Numbered from the stretch's first letter, positions 48,639 through 61,012 are shown. The stretch: 64,000 nucleotides of DNA from Tilletia caries (GCA_032718865.1 JALUTQ010000001.1:1054001-1118000), one strand, 5' to 3'. Made by a program: numbers and translations. Notes: generated by a model not told the origin, from the letters alone.

Positions 48639-50221
48639 ATGAGCGTGCCCTCGTCGATGTCATACCCGAACCTAGCGCAGCAGTCCCAGCCAAGACCACC
48701 CACCATGTCCATGCCCTCCGCCGCCAGCTCCTCCTATCCCCACCACCCAGCTGCAGGCCCAGCACCGGCACCAGTCGAACACACAGCCCCCATCCCAATC
48801 ACCATCCCGCAAGCCCATCAACAGGCCATGCGGACTTGCTTCCCCTCCCGGCTCCGCGCAGGCACCTCCGGCCTCATGCAGGCCCTCCCGCACGCACCGG
48901 ACCTCGCAGACGGCATCTCCGTCCCCGGCCTCAGCGGCAGCGGTCTCATCGACGACGACGACGACCTCATCCCCGGGTTCGGCATGGGCGCCGGCTCTTC
49001 CTCCTCCTCCTCGCTGTTGTTGGGTGGGAGGGGGAAGATGGGGCTCACGCCTGTGGGCGCGGTTCCGAAGCTTGCGAGTGGGACCGCGACGGCGGGAAGG
49101 GGGTCGCCTGCCGTTGGTGAGATGGAGGGCAGTTTGAGGAAGTATGTCGGGATGCCCGTGCCGCCCCATCGGCTGGTGGCCAAGGACGCCAATCGGTCTC
49201 TGCATCAGTACTAGTGAGTACATTGCGACCCGCTCCGTTTGGTTTTGTGCTGGTTCGATTGACCGCTTCCTACCCCCACCCTTCTGCTCAGCTCGGACTA
49301 CGATCTGGAACAGGCGGCGGCGCAGGGCGAGTGTCTGATCCCTGTTCGCATCGAGCTCGAGACGGAGAGCCATCGGATCAGAGACGTCTTCGTGTGGAAT
49401 ATGCGCGGTACGTCACTTTCCCTCGCAATTCTACGATGTGTGAAAACCAGCCGATTTCTGAATTACCCTTCCCCGCGCGCACAGAGAAACTGATCACACC
49501 CAGCCAGTTCGCAAGATTGCTTCTGTCTGACATGGAGCTGCCCTATGAACCGTTCGCGGCTCAGATCGAAGCTGCGATCAATCAGGCCATCGAGGATGCG
49601 AATGCGGCCGGGATTGGGCATTCGGACTTTGAGACTGGGAATGAGGATGATATCCGGGTCATCGTAGAGGTGAGTTTTGCCAATTACCACTGCTATGCTT
49701 CTGATTCAGAGACTCAAACGGTTGACTTTTTTTCGTCGTCGCACAGTACACGGTCCAAATCCTGCGATCGACAGTCAAAGACCGCTTCGAATGGGACCTC
49801 TGCTCGAACCTCACCCCGGAAGCCTTCACCGCCCAACTATGCGCCGACCTCGGTCTTTCCGGCGAAGCAAGCACCATCATCTCCCACGCGATCCGCGAAC
49901 AGCTCCTGATCCACCGCCGCGCGGCGAACGAGCTCGTGCGGGCGAACGAGCTCGAGAGCCGCGGGGCGCGGGCGTTGGAGGATATTTGGAGGGATTTGGA
50001 ACAGGCGAGAGAGTTTGGGCCGTTGATGGAGCCGTTGGCTGAGGAGGAGTTGGAGAAGATTGAGATGGATGCAATGCGGAATAGCAGGTGCGTTTTCTTT
50101 CTCGTTCCTCATTGAGAGGATTGGACGCTTCTTTCTCGTACTGACAACCCCTTCCTTCGCTCATGTTTACAGGAGAAATCGTCGCGCCGCGCGAGCGGAA
50201 GGGGGAAGGAGGCGGCGATGA
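48639..50221 (+). CDS. SNF5/SFH1-type subunit of a SWI/SNF-family chromatin remodeller
   Basis: Core subunit (SMARCB1 family) of the SWI/SNF or RSC remodelling complex; nuclear. Exons 48639-49213, 49292-49407, 49485-49669, 49747-50087 and 50173-50221. The SNF5 domain has its two repeats: LIPVRIELETESHRIRDVFVWNM .. LITPSQFARLLLSDMELPYEPFAAQIEAAI, and after the third intron VQILRSTVKDRFEWDLCSNLTPEAFTAQLCADLGL .. ISHAIREQLLIHR. The N-terminal 190 residues are Pro/Ser/Gly-rich with an Asp run. The basic C-terminal RRNRRAARAEGGRRR could contact nucleosome acidic patches, as in SMARCB1. The short N-terminus (about 420 residues in all) favours SFH1 over SNF5, but I cannot separate them firmly. Confidence 0.85.
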
Positions 50222-50496
50222 TGAGGTTTGTCTCTCTTTCGCTTGTTTCCAGTCTTCCTCCCATCCTTGATCCTCGCAAATCGCAACCTTGTACTTGTTT
50301 CCCCTCCGCCAGCTGTCATGATCCGTCGGCAGGCAGAGTGGGCAGGGTGAGAGAGGTACATGCTGGGAGAGAGTCTCGATTACAGTTGCTAGACTAAACG
50401 ACGAGGCGCGTACGTGGGCGCGGGACGCGATTGAATGCGAGAACCAGTAATTGGTATCTCGACCCTGGGCTGTGTTTGGGTTGCATGTGTATGCGT

Positions 50497-51222
50497 TTAC
50501 TTCTTGCTTGGCGGACCGAACTGTTGATTGATGAAGCGAGGAGAGGACAAAAGTCAATGACCAATCGCGAGACGCGAAGTAGATATCAAGAAGAGACTAT
50601 AGAAAAACTCACGGGAGCACCAATGTCCTTCCCACGCAGCTTCACGCCCAACATCCGTTCCATCTTACTCAAAATCTGCGCATTCGGCACAGCTTTCCCG
50701 CTCTCGTACTCCGCAATCACCTGCGGCTTCTCGTTGATCTTCGTGCCCAGATCCTTCTGGGTGAGCTCCTTGGCCATGCGGGCCTGTTGGATTGCGCGCC
50801 CAACGGAGGGCGCGACTTTTGGTGGGGGGGCCACTTCGTTCTCCCGGTCTAGCTTGGCGATGCGTTGGTGGTCGACGGGGGCGTGGCCTTTGTTTGTACC
50901 GGCGGCGACTGTGGGCGGCGGGATGGAGGTAGGGGGAGTGTGGTTGGAGGTCAGCGCATGGGGGACAAGGTATGATAGGGAAGGAGATTGGATGTAACGT
51001 ACCCTTGCGGTCATTGTCTGTGATGGCGCCGACCTCCTTTGCGCGCTCGTACGCGGTAGGACCGACTTTTGCTCCACCGGCGCCGGCGGGGCGAGCTTTG
51101 GAGCCGATAACAGTGACGTTGTCTGCAGGGGAGGGAAGGAGAGAGAATCAGGGTCAGTGCTGATAAAGAGTGGCGAGGAGGAGCGACGCGAGGTTCATCA
51201 TATACACACCCCAGTCTGCCAT
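50497..51222 (-). CDS. MBF1: Multiprotein bridging factor 1
   Basis: Transcriptional coactivator bridging bZIP activators and TBP; also associated with stalled ribosomes. Start ATG 51220-51222 (MADW). Exon 1 is only about 13 nt, followed by an intron, [19 protein letters not shown] .. [21 protein letters not shown], another intron, then [31 protein letters not shown] and the helix-turn-helix ([55 protein letters not shown]). A last mini-exon encodes FGPPSKK with stop at 50497-50499. Length and order are typical. Divergent from the Sec7-RIB7 gene, with a transposon inserted between them. Confidence 0.93.
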
Positions 51223-51486
51223 GATGATTGTGGTTTGTTTGTTGAAGTGGGGCGGGTGTGAGGGAGAGCGAGGTGGGGATGGCTGTGTGCTGTAATATGC
51301 TAGGGTGTGTGCTGGTGGTGGTGGTGGTGATGAAGGTGGACGAGGCCTTGCTCGCGTGATGGGGTTGCTCGCTCGAGCTTATGAAGGAGCGCGTGGAACG
51401 TCATCGATCAAATATGCTGAAATAGGCGAGTCCTATTTGGTGATTTCTATCGGCCGTATGAGCTCTGGCCTGCTCACGTGGTAAGA

Positions 51487-52278
51487 GGCAACCGTGAATT
51501 TTGCCTCCTAAGGTGTTTTGCCTCCTTGGGCTAAATGGAGGCAAGATTGACCGTCCACAAGGATGAAATCGAAATTTGCCTCCTCAGACCCATTTTTTGC
51601 CTCCCTAAACAGTTCAAATTGATGGGAATCGCCGATTTTGCCTCCTCGCTCCGGCGGCTTGCCTCCTCCGAGGCAAAAAAAAGGCTCCGAAGAGGCAAAA
51701 TTCGCGATTACGAGAGAGAACTGCTGAAATTTGCCTCCTGTCCACGGCTATTCATTTTGCCTCCTTCCTGACCAATTTTTTTTTTCATCCTCTCCCTGTG
51801 TTGACCAGTGAAATACGAGTAGGATTGACGAGCGAAAGAAGCATTAAGAGCTCGAGAAGGGAAAAGATGAGGGCGAGAAGAAAGTGCCGTGGGAAAGGTG
51901 GAGGCAGAGCTGTTGCTATGCAGGGGCTTGAGCGGGCAATGGAAAAAGATAAAAAGAAGGAGATCAGATGATGGCCACGTGGAATTTACCTGGTGTAATG
52001 AGCTTGATCTAGGTCACGTGCAGTGAAAGTCTTGGAGGCAAATGTGAATGGAGGGAGGCAAATCAGGCCCTGGAAGGAGGCAAAATTGTAGGCCGTGGGT
52101 CTCTGAACTAGAATTTTGCCTCCTTTCGGAGCATTTGCCTCCGAGGCAAATAGCAGAAATGAGGCAAATTTCGGCGTTTGATGAGGAAAGCGGCAAGAGG
52201 CAAATTTGGTGCATATGAGCTTGGGCGACAATTTTGCCTCCAGGAGGCAAATGCTGGGAGGCAAAATTCACGGTTCTC
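51487..52278. mobile_element. MULE-like non-autonomous DNA transposon with dense bidirectional motif arrays
   Basis: Terminal inverted repeats of about 22 bp share AACCGTGAATTTTGCCTCC (51490-51508 and the complement at 52257-52275). They are flanked by a perfect 10-bp direct repeat CGTGGTAAGA (51477-51486 and 52279-52288). A 9-10 bp target duplication is the mark of Mutator-like elements. No transposase frame. The element holds 22 copies of TTTGCCTCC or its complement (allowing one missing end base): left block 51499-51764 has eight forward and three reverse, right block 52034-52266 has eight reverse and three forward. About 270 bp without copies lies between. The arrangement is thus mirror-symmetric. 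The copies include part of the terminal repeats, so they are likely transposase-binding sites; they could also alter expression of MBF1 or the Sec7-RIB7 gene. Confidence 0.85.
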
Positions 52279-52536
52279 CGTGGTAAGACAGGGCTGCGCT
52301 ATGGTCGCCCGTTGGACCCTTGTCCTTCTCCATGGCGACTTCCTGGCCATCCTCTTACGATACCATACATAGCTGCTCGCCCTGCCTTCCCTCGGATGGC
52401 ACCGCATTCATCCCGCCTCTCCCGTTGATTGTGTGCGCGCCGTCTTGCTCCAGCTCCAGCTCCAGCTCCAGCTCCCGCACCAAGTACTTGCCAGGATCAG
52501 CTTCTGCCCGGACTAGAATTTCAGCTGGACGATGCG

Positions 52537-55500
52537 ATGCAGGATCACTACCCGCCTCCCGCCAGCAGCAGCTTCTTCCACCACGCAGCCATCAACAATA
52601 TCAACGCCAGCAGTCCCGGTGGCGGAAGCGGGAATGGCAGCGCGAACGGCAGCTCGCCCGTCCCCAATCCAGCAGGCGGTCTCTCCAGAGCGAACTCCCT
52701 CGCACGCACAAGAGCCGTAGCAACACTCAAACGAGCCGTCTCAGCACGAGAACTCAAGCGGGAGGCATCCCAGAACCGACACGATCACTCCACCTCCCCC
52801 ATCCCTCCACCCAACCTCGACATCTCCAATAGGAGTGAGCAGCAGCACCATGGCAATCCACCCAGACCGCACGATCCTCGGTCGGAGACAGCCACAGGGC
52901 CCGAGCTGCGGAACGGAGCTGAGTCAGAGGCAGCGGCTGGGACAGCTACTGATGGCGGAGCAAGTGCAATCGCAGCATACTCCGGCGCATTCGCAGCCAA
53001 TCTTCCAGCTCCCATTCCTCAGGCGCCAAGTAGCGATGTCGCAGCAGCGGTCTCCGTCCTGGCAGCAGCCGCAGCAGCTCGCAACGGTCTCGCGATAGGA
53101 GGCTCAGCAGCCACCAGCGGCGGACCCAGCGCGTTTGCCCCCACCCTCGCTTACCCCGAACAGGGCCTCGTGCCTAGCTCTATGCCGGCCACGCCGCCCG
53201 TTGCGCGCACACCTCCGCATCTCGCGATGCCAGGTCCCAGCATGACGTCCCAGGTCGCGCGCACCTACGCCATGGCCAAACTTCTCGGAGCTGCGGGCCT
53301 GCAGAGGGAGGCGGTGGAGGAACCGATGGTCACGCCGGACCCCATCAGTCGACCGACGCCGGAACCTACTATTCCTTCTTCGGGCCTGCAGGCGGAGGCG
53401 GATGAGCCTGTGTTTGTGCCAGATCCGATCAGCCCTTCCACGCCAGAGCGCACCAGTCTTCCTTCGGGGTCACAGATACAAACGTCGGAGCAAATCGTTA
53501 CTCCAGACCAACGGATCAGCCCTGTTTCGGAGCGACGGATCCAAACGTCCGAGCGAGTGGTCACTCCGGATGAACGGATCAGCCCTACCTCAGAGCTAGG
53601 TATGCAGGCGTACGAGTCTCCCCTTACGCCAGACCGTTCCAGCCCTGCTCCGGCCCTGCGGATGGAGGCAAATGAGCCCATGGTCAACCCAGATCCTGCT
53701 CCGCTTTCTCCAGCGTCGTTCCCGCCTTATGCCACAAGCGAGCAGGACTCGGTACATCTGGCGGACCCGGACGAGTCCGTGAATGTGATGACCTCGGTCA
53801 CCTCCCTCGACTCGCCGGGTTTACTCCTCTCGGCCACGGTGAACCAGATCATCAGTCCGAGCAAGTTCGAAGAGAAGTTTCTCCTCCTGTTCAAAGACAC
53901 CCTCGTCCTGGCGAAACCGCTCGCGCCGCCGGAGGGGTTGGAGGGTGCGCCCCGTCTTCGGGCCGAAGCGTTGATGGAGAAGCCAGACTTGGATTGGAGT
54001 TTCTCCGTCGAGAGAATCATCCATTTACATCGGGTTGGGTTGATCGTCCATCGGGACCGGCTGCCGGTGTCGAAACCACACGCCCTGATGCCTTCCTTTG
54101 TCCGCCATTTCAGCTCCAATGCCGAAGGCGCGATCGAGCAGCTCATCTCTCTTACAGGCCTTGGCAGGGACGCGAAGACGATTGCCAAGTTGCTGTACCA
54201 GACTCCCGACCTCGACCCTCAGCAGCTGTGTGAGTACATCTGCTCGGCGCGCCGGAAGGACGTTCTGGATGCGTATATCGGCCTACATGCGGTCACGGGG
54301 GTCTCTATCGAGTCCGGTCTGCGGTCGTTCCTGCTGGGCATCCGGTTCCCGGCCGACCAGCAGGCCTTCAAGACACTGCTCATCTCCTTCTCTAAACACT
54401 GGGTTTCCTCCAACCGGTCACTCATCAAACCGGCCTTCAGCGCCGGTCTGGCCGCCAACCTCGTCTTCTACATCATGGCCCTCAACGACGCCCTGCACAC
54501 CACCGAGTCCTCGTCCCGGCAGATGTTCAGCGGACCTCGGCCGAATTACAACGAGGAAGACTTCTTGCTGGAGTTTCGCAAGTTGGACGCCTTTGCCGTT
54601 CTCTCCGATCGGACGCTGGGACGGATCTTCTCGAGTGTCCGGGCGGAGCCTATCCAGCAGGCGCTTCCTGCGCGGGAGGGCCCCAGGTTGTCGGTCCGAG
54701 TCGCCAAAGGTCTCCCGACGAAACTGTCCCCGCACGTGAGCTCGGGTCCCATCACGGTCGTGATCGACCGGGCCGACGCTGACTTTGCGGTGCGGGTATA
54801 CGGTAAAGACTTCGTCTTCGAACCTCCCGTGCTCAGTTTTGCCAAGTCGAACTCGTGCAGTTTCACGATTACGCCGCGCTCGTTGGATGCGAGGACGATC
54901 ACGTTTGTGAAGATTGGTCGGCGGGCGCCGCATTATGTCGCCGTGCCCTCGAGTGAGAGCGCGGCGGAGGTGGCCCTGCCGAAGAGCTTCAATGTGACGA
55001 TTGAGCCGCGCGAGCTGAGGCATACGTTCTCGCTTACTATCGCCAAGGGGGACTCGGTAAAGCACAAGATCACACTTAGCGCGGAGAACGGCCATCGGAA
55101 ACGGGTGATCACCAATGCGCTCAAGGAGCGGATCGACATCTGCATTTCGAAGAAGAGGGAGCGGAATCGGGGGCAGGCAGCCGTTCAGGCTGCTGCTTCT
55201 GCTGCTGCTTCCTCGAGTAACCCGGACGGACGAAGCGGGAGGGAGGGACCGAGTCCGATCCCGCCTCTGAACCCTTCGGGCGCGGAGAAATTCTCCTTCT
55301 GCGAGCCGGCTGCGGGATCGTTCTTGCGGCGGGTGTACAACAACTGCACGCCTTTTGTTGTTGGGTCGGCCTCGTCGAGTCTGGCGCCTTCGCCACTCAT
55401 CGGCGGTGAAAGCAGCGGCAGTGGCACGGGTGGTGGTTCGGCGGAGGTGTTGAAGCCGTGTGTGACGCTGACGTTTGCGCAGTCGTTGGATGCTAAGATT

Positions 55501-56438
55501 GCGGGTGTAGGTGGGAAGCAGCTCATTTTGAGTGGGGAGGAGAGCATGCTCATGACGCACAGGTATGTGATTTTGAGGGGTTGTCTACGTGAGTAGACCT
55601 GTTTTGGGATGTGTGTGTTGACATGGTTCTTTTTCACTGTAGTCTGAGGACGTTGCATGATGGGATTCTGGTTGGCGCTGGTACGGCGGTGAATGATAAC
55701 CCACAGCTAAATGGTGAGTTTGCATGTCTGGTCGGATTCTAGCATACATGCTTGGATGCAAGACAGCTTAGCCCCCCCTCAACCTGCGGCAACTTCCCCA
55801 TTTTCCAGCACGACTGCTACCAGACATTCCTCCGGTCGAACGGCTGCCGCGGCCAATCGTGCTAGACACGCATCTGCGCACACCACCGAACTGCAAGCTG
55901 CTGCTGAACTACCAGAAGGGGACGGGTCGACAGCCTCTGCTGGTCTGTGCGCGGACGGCTTCGGGTATCCGTGCGGCGGAGCTGGAACAGGCTGGTGCGG
56001 AGCTTGTTGTGGCCAATTGCGAGTTTGATGGTGAGTTTCTACTTCCAATACCCATGAAGCTGGAAAGTGTTGGTCGGACGGGGTTGAATGAGCCTGACCG
56101 TTTTTTTCTTTCTGTTTGAATGATTTTCCTCCTCCTTAGACTTGCTCTCCTGGCGCTCCGTACTAGCCGCCCTAGCGCGGAAAGGCATCACCCGCCTCAT
56201 GGTCGAAGGCGGCGCGACCGTAATCAGCGGCCTACTCGCCTCTCAATTCGTCGACACGCTCATTGTGACGGTGGCGCCGAAGCTGATTGGGCCGCAGGGG
56301 ATCAGCCATAATGCGACGTTGCCGCTTGCGGGGCCGAGTGCGACGGGGGAGCGTGGGGCGAGCGAGGACTTTGACCTTGTTACGAGTCGGCAGTTTGGGC
56401 GGGATGTTGTCTTTGCGTGGAGGCGGAAGGAGAGATGA
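52537..56438 (+). CDS. Fusion: Sec7-domain ARF-GEF followed in frame by RIB7 reductase
   Basis: Exons 52537-55562, 55643-55713, 55809-56030 and 56140-56438. Start taken at ATG 52537 (MQDHYPPP); the in-frame TTG upstream is not a start. About 400 residues of Pro/Ser/Ala-rich sequence come first, with repeats of VTPDxRISP type. Then a PH-like segment (VNQIISPSKFEEKFLLLFKDTLVLAK) and a Sec7 domain (GAIEQLISLTGLGRDAKTIAKLLYQ .. GLRSFLLGIRFPADQQAFKTLLISFS .. LVFYIMALNDALHT), which activates ARF GTPases in membrane traffic. A beta-rich region follows. From FLRRVYNNCTPFVV the same exon enters the RibD-like reductase (VTLTFAQSLDAKIAG, LRTLHDGILVGAGTAVNDNPQLN, GITRLMVEGGATVISGLL, APKLIGPQG), which makes the ribitylamino intermediate of riboflavin. 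No stop and no methionine separates the halves. Confidence 0.85.
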
Positions 56439-57045
56439 ATAATTGGCCCCATCCATCCTTCTTGCTGGCTCCCATCCCTCTGCCCCCCAAGGTCCCACGT
56501 CTCCTTTTCCGATCCTACAGGACGATGATCTACACATACGATACCTTCTTTCGACTTACTTTCCTCGCTGTCAACCTCATCTTGCTTACGGGTCTTCCAT
56601 CTAAATCATCATCATCATCATCATCATCATCTTTGTCCTCATCGTCGTTTGGGACTTCGATACTCGGGGCTCGGCTGTGATATACTAGGCCCCCGAGTAG
56701 TGAGTACATGGCATGGCAAGTTCCCGAGCGCTACGGCCCGGACGGCCGGCTGAAGACGGCCACCTTGCCATGAGGGGGGCACTGAATGCCATGCTCGGCG
56801 CTGGCTGTGCGCGAGAGCCGTCTGCGACCCTGCGTTCGGCGGTCGTGATGAGGAGCGAGGTGGACATGGTCTTCTCGGCCGAGAGACTGCAGGGTATAAG
56901 AAGAGGTCAAGGTCGCGTCGCCGTGCTGAGAAGAAAGCATCCAGCACCAGCACCAGCACCAGCAAACCCCAGCACGCGCTCCTCAGCACTCCAACACCCA
57001 GCGAACGACAGCAAGGCAAAGGCGAGGAAACAAAGGCAAGCAAGG
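56439..57045. other. Intergenic, tandem genes
   Basis: Holds the 3' flank of the fusion gene, an (ATC)n tract at about 56606-56632, and the PRP19 promoter and leader. No further gene seen. Confidence 0.5.
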
Positions 57046-59158
57046 ATGTTCTGCGCGATCTCAGGGGAGCCGCCACAGGAGCCGGTGGTCAACAAGAACT
57101 CGGGGCAGCTGTACGAACGCAGACTGATCCTCAAGTACATCGCAGACAACCAGTCCGATCCCATCACGGGCCAGCCACTCGCAGAGGACGACCTCGTAGT
57201 GCTCAAAGCAAGTGAGTCGTCGTCCCCATCCATCCACCTTCACCCAGGGGGAAAAAGAAAGGCAGGCAAATCCCCCCATCCAAGGGCGGCGGGCCAAGAT
57301 GACAACTAAGAAACAAAAACATACATTATCAACTAGAAGCTGTTTCCGATTCGACAGGCTCTCGGGTCTGGCGCTCTGACGACTTGTTCATATACTTTCT
57401 GAGCCTTCCTGCCTTTCTTCCCCTTCTTCCCCTCCCTTTCCCCTTCGCGTCCATCTTCCTCTTCACCTCGGTGTGCTGCAATACTGACTGGCAACGTTGT
57501 CCCTCCCACAAATCCAGGTCCCAAGACAGCCATCCCACGCCCACCGACCCTCTCCTCCGTACCCGCATTACTGGTCTCCCTCCAGAACGAGTACGACGCC
57601 GTGATCCTCGAGGCATTCACCCTCAAGAAGCAGTACGATGCCATCCGCCAGGAACTCACCCATCTTCTATACCAGAACGATGCTGCGAATCGTGTCATTG
57701 CTCGGCTGATGAATGAGCGTGATCAGGCGCGAGAGTGAGTGGTTTGTCTGCATCCATTCATCCACACATCCATCCGTACTGACGCATTTCGAGTGTCGTT
57801 CTGTAGTGCGCTGTCCAATATCCAGGCTTCCCTCGGCACAGGTGCCGTCGCGTCTCTGCCCCCCACTGGCGACTCAGATATGACTGACGCAGCCGGCGCG
57901 TCCTCCTCCCAAGGGGTCTCTGAAGAGGTCGGCGCTATTCTCACACAGACGGCTGAACGGTGCGTTTTGCCTTACACACGTGTTTCTTCACAGCATATAG
58001 TCGGATTCTGACACATGCGTACATCCATTCTCATTCCACAGCCTGTCCACACAACGTCGTGCCAAATCGAAGAGGAAAGCACCAGAAGGCTACACCACCG
58101 CAGCCGATCTTCAGCAAACCTTTGAGCAAATCATCTCGATCCCATCCATGCACAGCACCAAGCCTCCCGGAATCACCTCCCTGGACCTGTCCCCCGCCAC
58201 ATCAGAGCTTGCCCTCACCGGAGGCAACGACAAAGTCGTGCAAATCTATAACCGCCAAAGTGGGAAAGTCAGCAGTACACTCAAGGGACACACCAAGAAG
58301 ATCAATGCCGTCGCGTGGACCCACAATGGCGAGATCAAGCTTGGCGAGGCGGCCGCACCGGCCGAGGGGGAAGATTCCAATCCAGCACACGCCGTCAGTG
58401 GCTCCGAGGACGGAAGTGTCCGAGTCTGGGCACACAAGGGCGACGGGACCTACGCCCTCTCCCACACCCTCGTCGTCAGTCCCGCATCGGGCAAGACCAA
58501 GTCACCCGTCGTCGGCGTCGCGGTCCACCCATGCGGCACCATCGTCGGCGCAGCCACACGGGACGGGCATTGGGCCCTCTTCGACATGCTCTCCGGCGAC
58601 CTCCTCCTCCGCGTTGGTGCACCCGAGGCAGGCTCCGAGCCCGAGGACGAAGCCGAAGGCGGGTACGAATATGCGTCGTTTGCGTTCCACCCGGACGGCG
58701 GTCTGCTCGCCGCGGGCACCCGGGGCGGGGTCGTGCGCGTGTGGAACGTGAGCAGCGGCACGAAGGCGAGCACGTTCCGGGCCCAGTTGAGCGGCGAGTT
58801 GCATTCGCTCTCGTTTAGCGAGAATGGGTACTACCTCGCCGTCGCAGCTGCGTCGTCGGCCGATGTGGAGGTGTGGGATCTCCGCAAGGTGACGATGGCC
58901 GCCTCGATTGCACACCCGGCTGGTTCGTCGTCGGGTGCGGGTGCGATCCAGGCGGTCGCGTTTGATCCCTCGGCGCAGTTCCTTGCTGTGGTCGGGCCTG
59001 ATGTGCGGGTGTATGCGAACAAGAGCTGGGCTTTGCTTGCGAGCTGGGAGGAGAATGCGGCGGAGGTGACTTCGGTCCGGTGGGATCTGCGTGATGGGAG
59101 CTTGGTTGTTGGTGGCCTGGATCGGACATTGAGGGTGCTGGGCACGAAGAAGGCGTAG
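57046..59158 (+). CDS. PRP19: Pre-mRNA-processing factor 19, U-box E3 ligase
   Basis: Scaffold and E3 ubiquitin ligase of the NineTeen complex that activates the spliceosome; nuclear. Exons 57046-57211, 57518-57734, 57807-57959 and 58042-59158. N-terminal U-box: MFCAISGEPPQEPVVNKNSG .. YERRLILKYIADNQSDPITGQPLAEDDLV. Tetramerising coiled coil: VSLQNEYDAVILEAFTLKKQYDAIRQELTHLLYQNDAANRVIARLMNERDQ. Linker, then a seven-bladed WD40 propeller starting near GITSLDLSPATSELALTGGNDKVVQIYN and ending GGLDRTLRVLGTKKA. A 15-residue insertion (EAAAPAEGEDSNPAH) sits in a propeller loop. The first ATG directly opens the conserved MFC start, so the choice is firm. Confidence 0.95.
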
Positions 59159-59372
59159 AAGAGGGAGAAGCTGGCCCATCTCTTTGCCGCAATTGTCATC
59201 ATCTGCCCCTCCCTTTCCGATCTAACTGTTTTCTCTCCCTGTTGCACTTCCGAAATTTGGTTCTTCTATGAAGCACAATATATAAGTACCGAACCTCGAT
59301 GTCTTTTGTTGCGTGCGCAGAAAGGACGGAGAGGCCTCTGTGGCTTCGAGTTTCTTCGAGGTAACAAGGACT

Positions 59373-60739
59373 CTATTTCGACGCGGCAAGTGCTTCTGTG
59401 TTCCACTGGGACAACTGCTCCAGAGAAACCCCTGAGCCGCCGAAAATGTCGAGTGCGCTGCAGAGGCGGGAGCGGGTGCGGTAAGGAGATGCGATGAGCC
59501 GGCCGGGTTGGGGTCAGACAGAGAGGAGGGACGGGGGGAGAGCTAACTCACCTTCCGAAGGTGAGATCAACCTTGCCCTCGGACAGGCGGTCGACCAGTT
59601 CGAGATCTTGGAGATCTGGTTTGTAATGCAAGCCCCCTCCCAAGAGGAAATTCGAGAAGATGTGAGCGGAGGGCCGGAGTGAAAGAGAAAAAAGGAGAGG
59701 AGTACATACGTCGTGCGCCCCCTGCGTACGTGGTCTGGATGGTCACCCACTTCCCGAGTGCTGGGTGGAGAGAGGTGGGGGAGGGGAATGTGGGCAAAAG
59801 CGAGCGAGCGAATGAGTGAAATTCGAGATTCGTAAAAGAGAGAGAGACCCATGAAGCTCACCTTGCACGAGGTCTTCGTCGATGCCTTGGCAGAGACCTT
59901 CGACATCGGCTGCGTGAATCAGGAATTCGCTGCAACGCGGAACAGGAGGTAAATATCAGAATCAAACGGGTTCAATAGATGGCAGAGAAGGACTGATGGG
60001 CTCACCTGCAGTACTGTTCTAATCTCTGCAAGGACTCTGTTGAAGACGCAGTAGGGTCAAGATCGGATTAGTGCTGTGAGAAGGGGAGCAGGGAGGCCGA
60101 TCGTATTTTTGTGCCGGGGGATCAGAACTCACCCTGATTGACTTCGAGATCCGTCAGGCTTTGCCATCGGTTCATCGCGACGATCCACTTGTCTCCGCGA
60201 CGTCGGCAGCTGTGCATACCCCGAGGAAAAGAGTGAGGCAGGTTGAGCACCTAAAAAGCAGAGATCAAAAGACAACTCGGCTTACCTGACATCGACGACG
60301 AGGCGCTCCTTCCCAACGAGCTGAGAGAGCGTCTTCAGGCGCTCCTCGCTAAACTTGCAGTCCGAAAAGAGGTACGAGGTGACGATAACCTTCTCCGCGC
60401 CAGCCTCGATCCAGCTCTGCGCATTGTCCGCATTGATCCCACCGCCAACCTGCAACCGATCCGGCCACGCAGCAATCGCCTCCCTCGCCGCGCCGTCATT
60501 AGCCGCCCCGGGCCCGAGCTTGATGACGTGCCCCCCACGCATGTCGAGCGATTTATAGATGGCAGCGAAGTGGGAGGGCGGGTAGGTTGAGACGTGGTTC
60601 GTCATTGTGGTGGCCTCGCTGTCGGACAGGGTTCCGCCGACGATCTGCTTCACGACGCCGCTGTGGATGTCGATGCAGGGCCGGAAGAGGGAGCGACGAC
60701 GGGGCCCCTGCTGTGGGAGGCTGCTGCCGCCGCCATCGC

Positions 60740-60773
<34 letters not shown>

Positions 60774-60827
60774 TGTCATCGTTGCCCAACCTGCTGCTCG
60801 TTGATCAGTGCATCGTATGCGCTTCAT
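59373..60827 (-). CDS. HIS6: ProFAR isomerase (histidine biosynthesis)
   Basis: Fourth step of histidine synthesis: Amadori isomerisation of ProFAR to PRFAR. TIM barrel of the HisA fold in its fungal form. Exon 1 ends at 60286; six or seven small exons follow to the stop TAG at 59373-59375. Sequence landmarks: [17 protein letters not shown] (catalytic Asp), [122 protein letters not shown]. Two starts compete: ATG 60825-60827 (MKRIRC) or ATG 60777-60779 (MTQQQ), both upstream of a polyglutamine run made of CAG/CAA triplets that is not part of the enzyme. Converges with PRP19. Confidence 0.93.
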
Positions 60828-61012
60828 GCTGGGAGCGCAGGCTGGACAAAAGTCGTTGCGCAACGACGATCTTCGCACACACGGTCCGTAGACCGCAGGC
60901 AAACAGGTCAAGGTATATGTTATGTATTACGTCCGAAGGTGCAACGTGCAAGCGGTCATCTCTCAGCAATGGTTCGAAGGATTACGTGGTAGCCAGGCGA
61001 TACAAGAAGCCC

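Noticed and set aside
51535..51771. Short + strand frame in the left arm of the MULE-like element
   Set aside because: Formed by repeated TTTGCCTCC translations (ICLL-type residues); no transposase features.
51499..52266. Motif array as a CRISPR array
   Set aside because: Motif is 9 bp, in both orientations, with irregular spacing, inside a eukaryotic transposon with inverted repeats and a target duplication.
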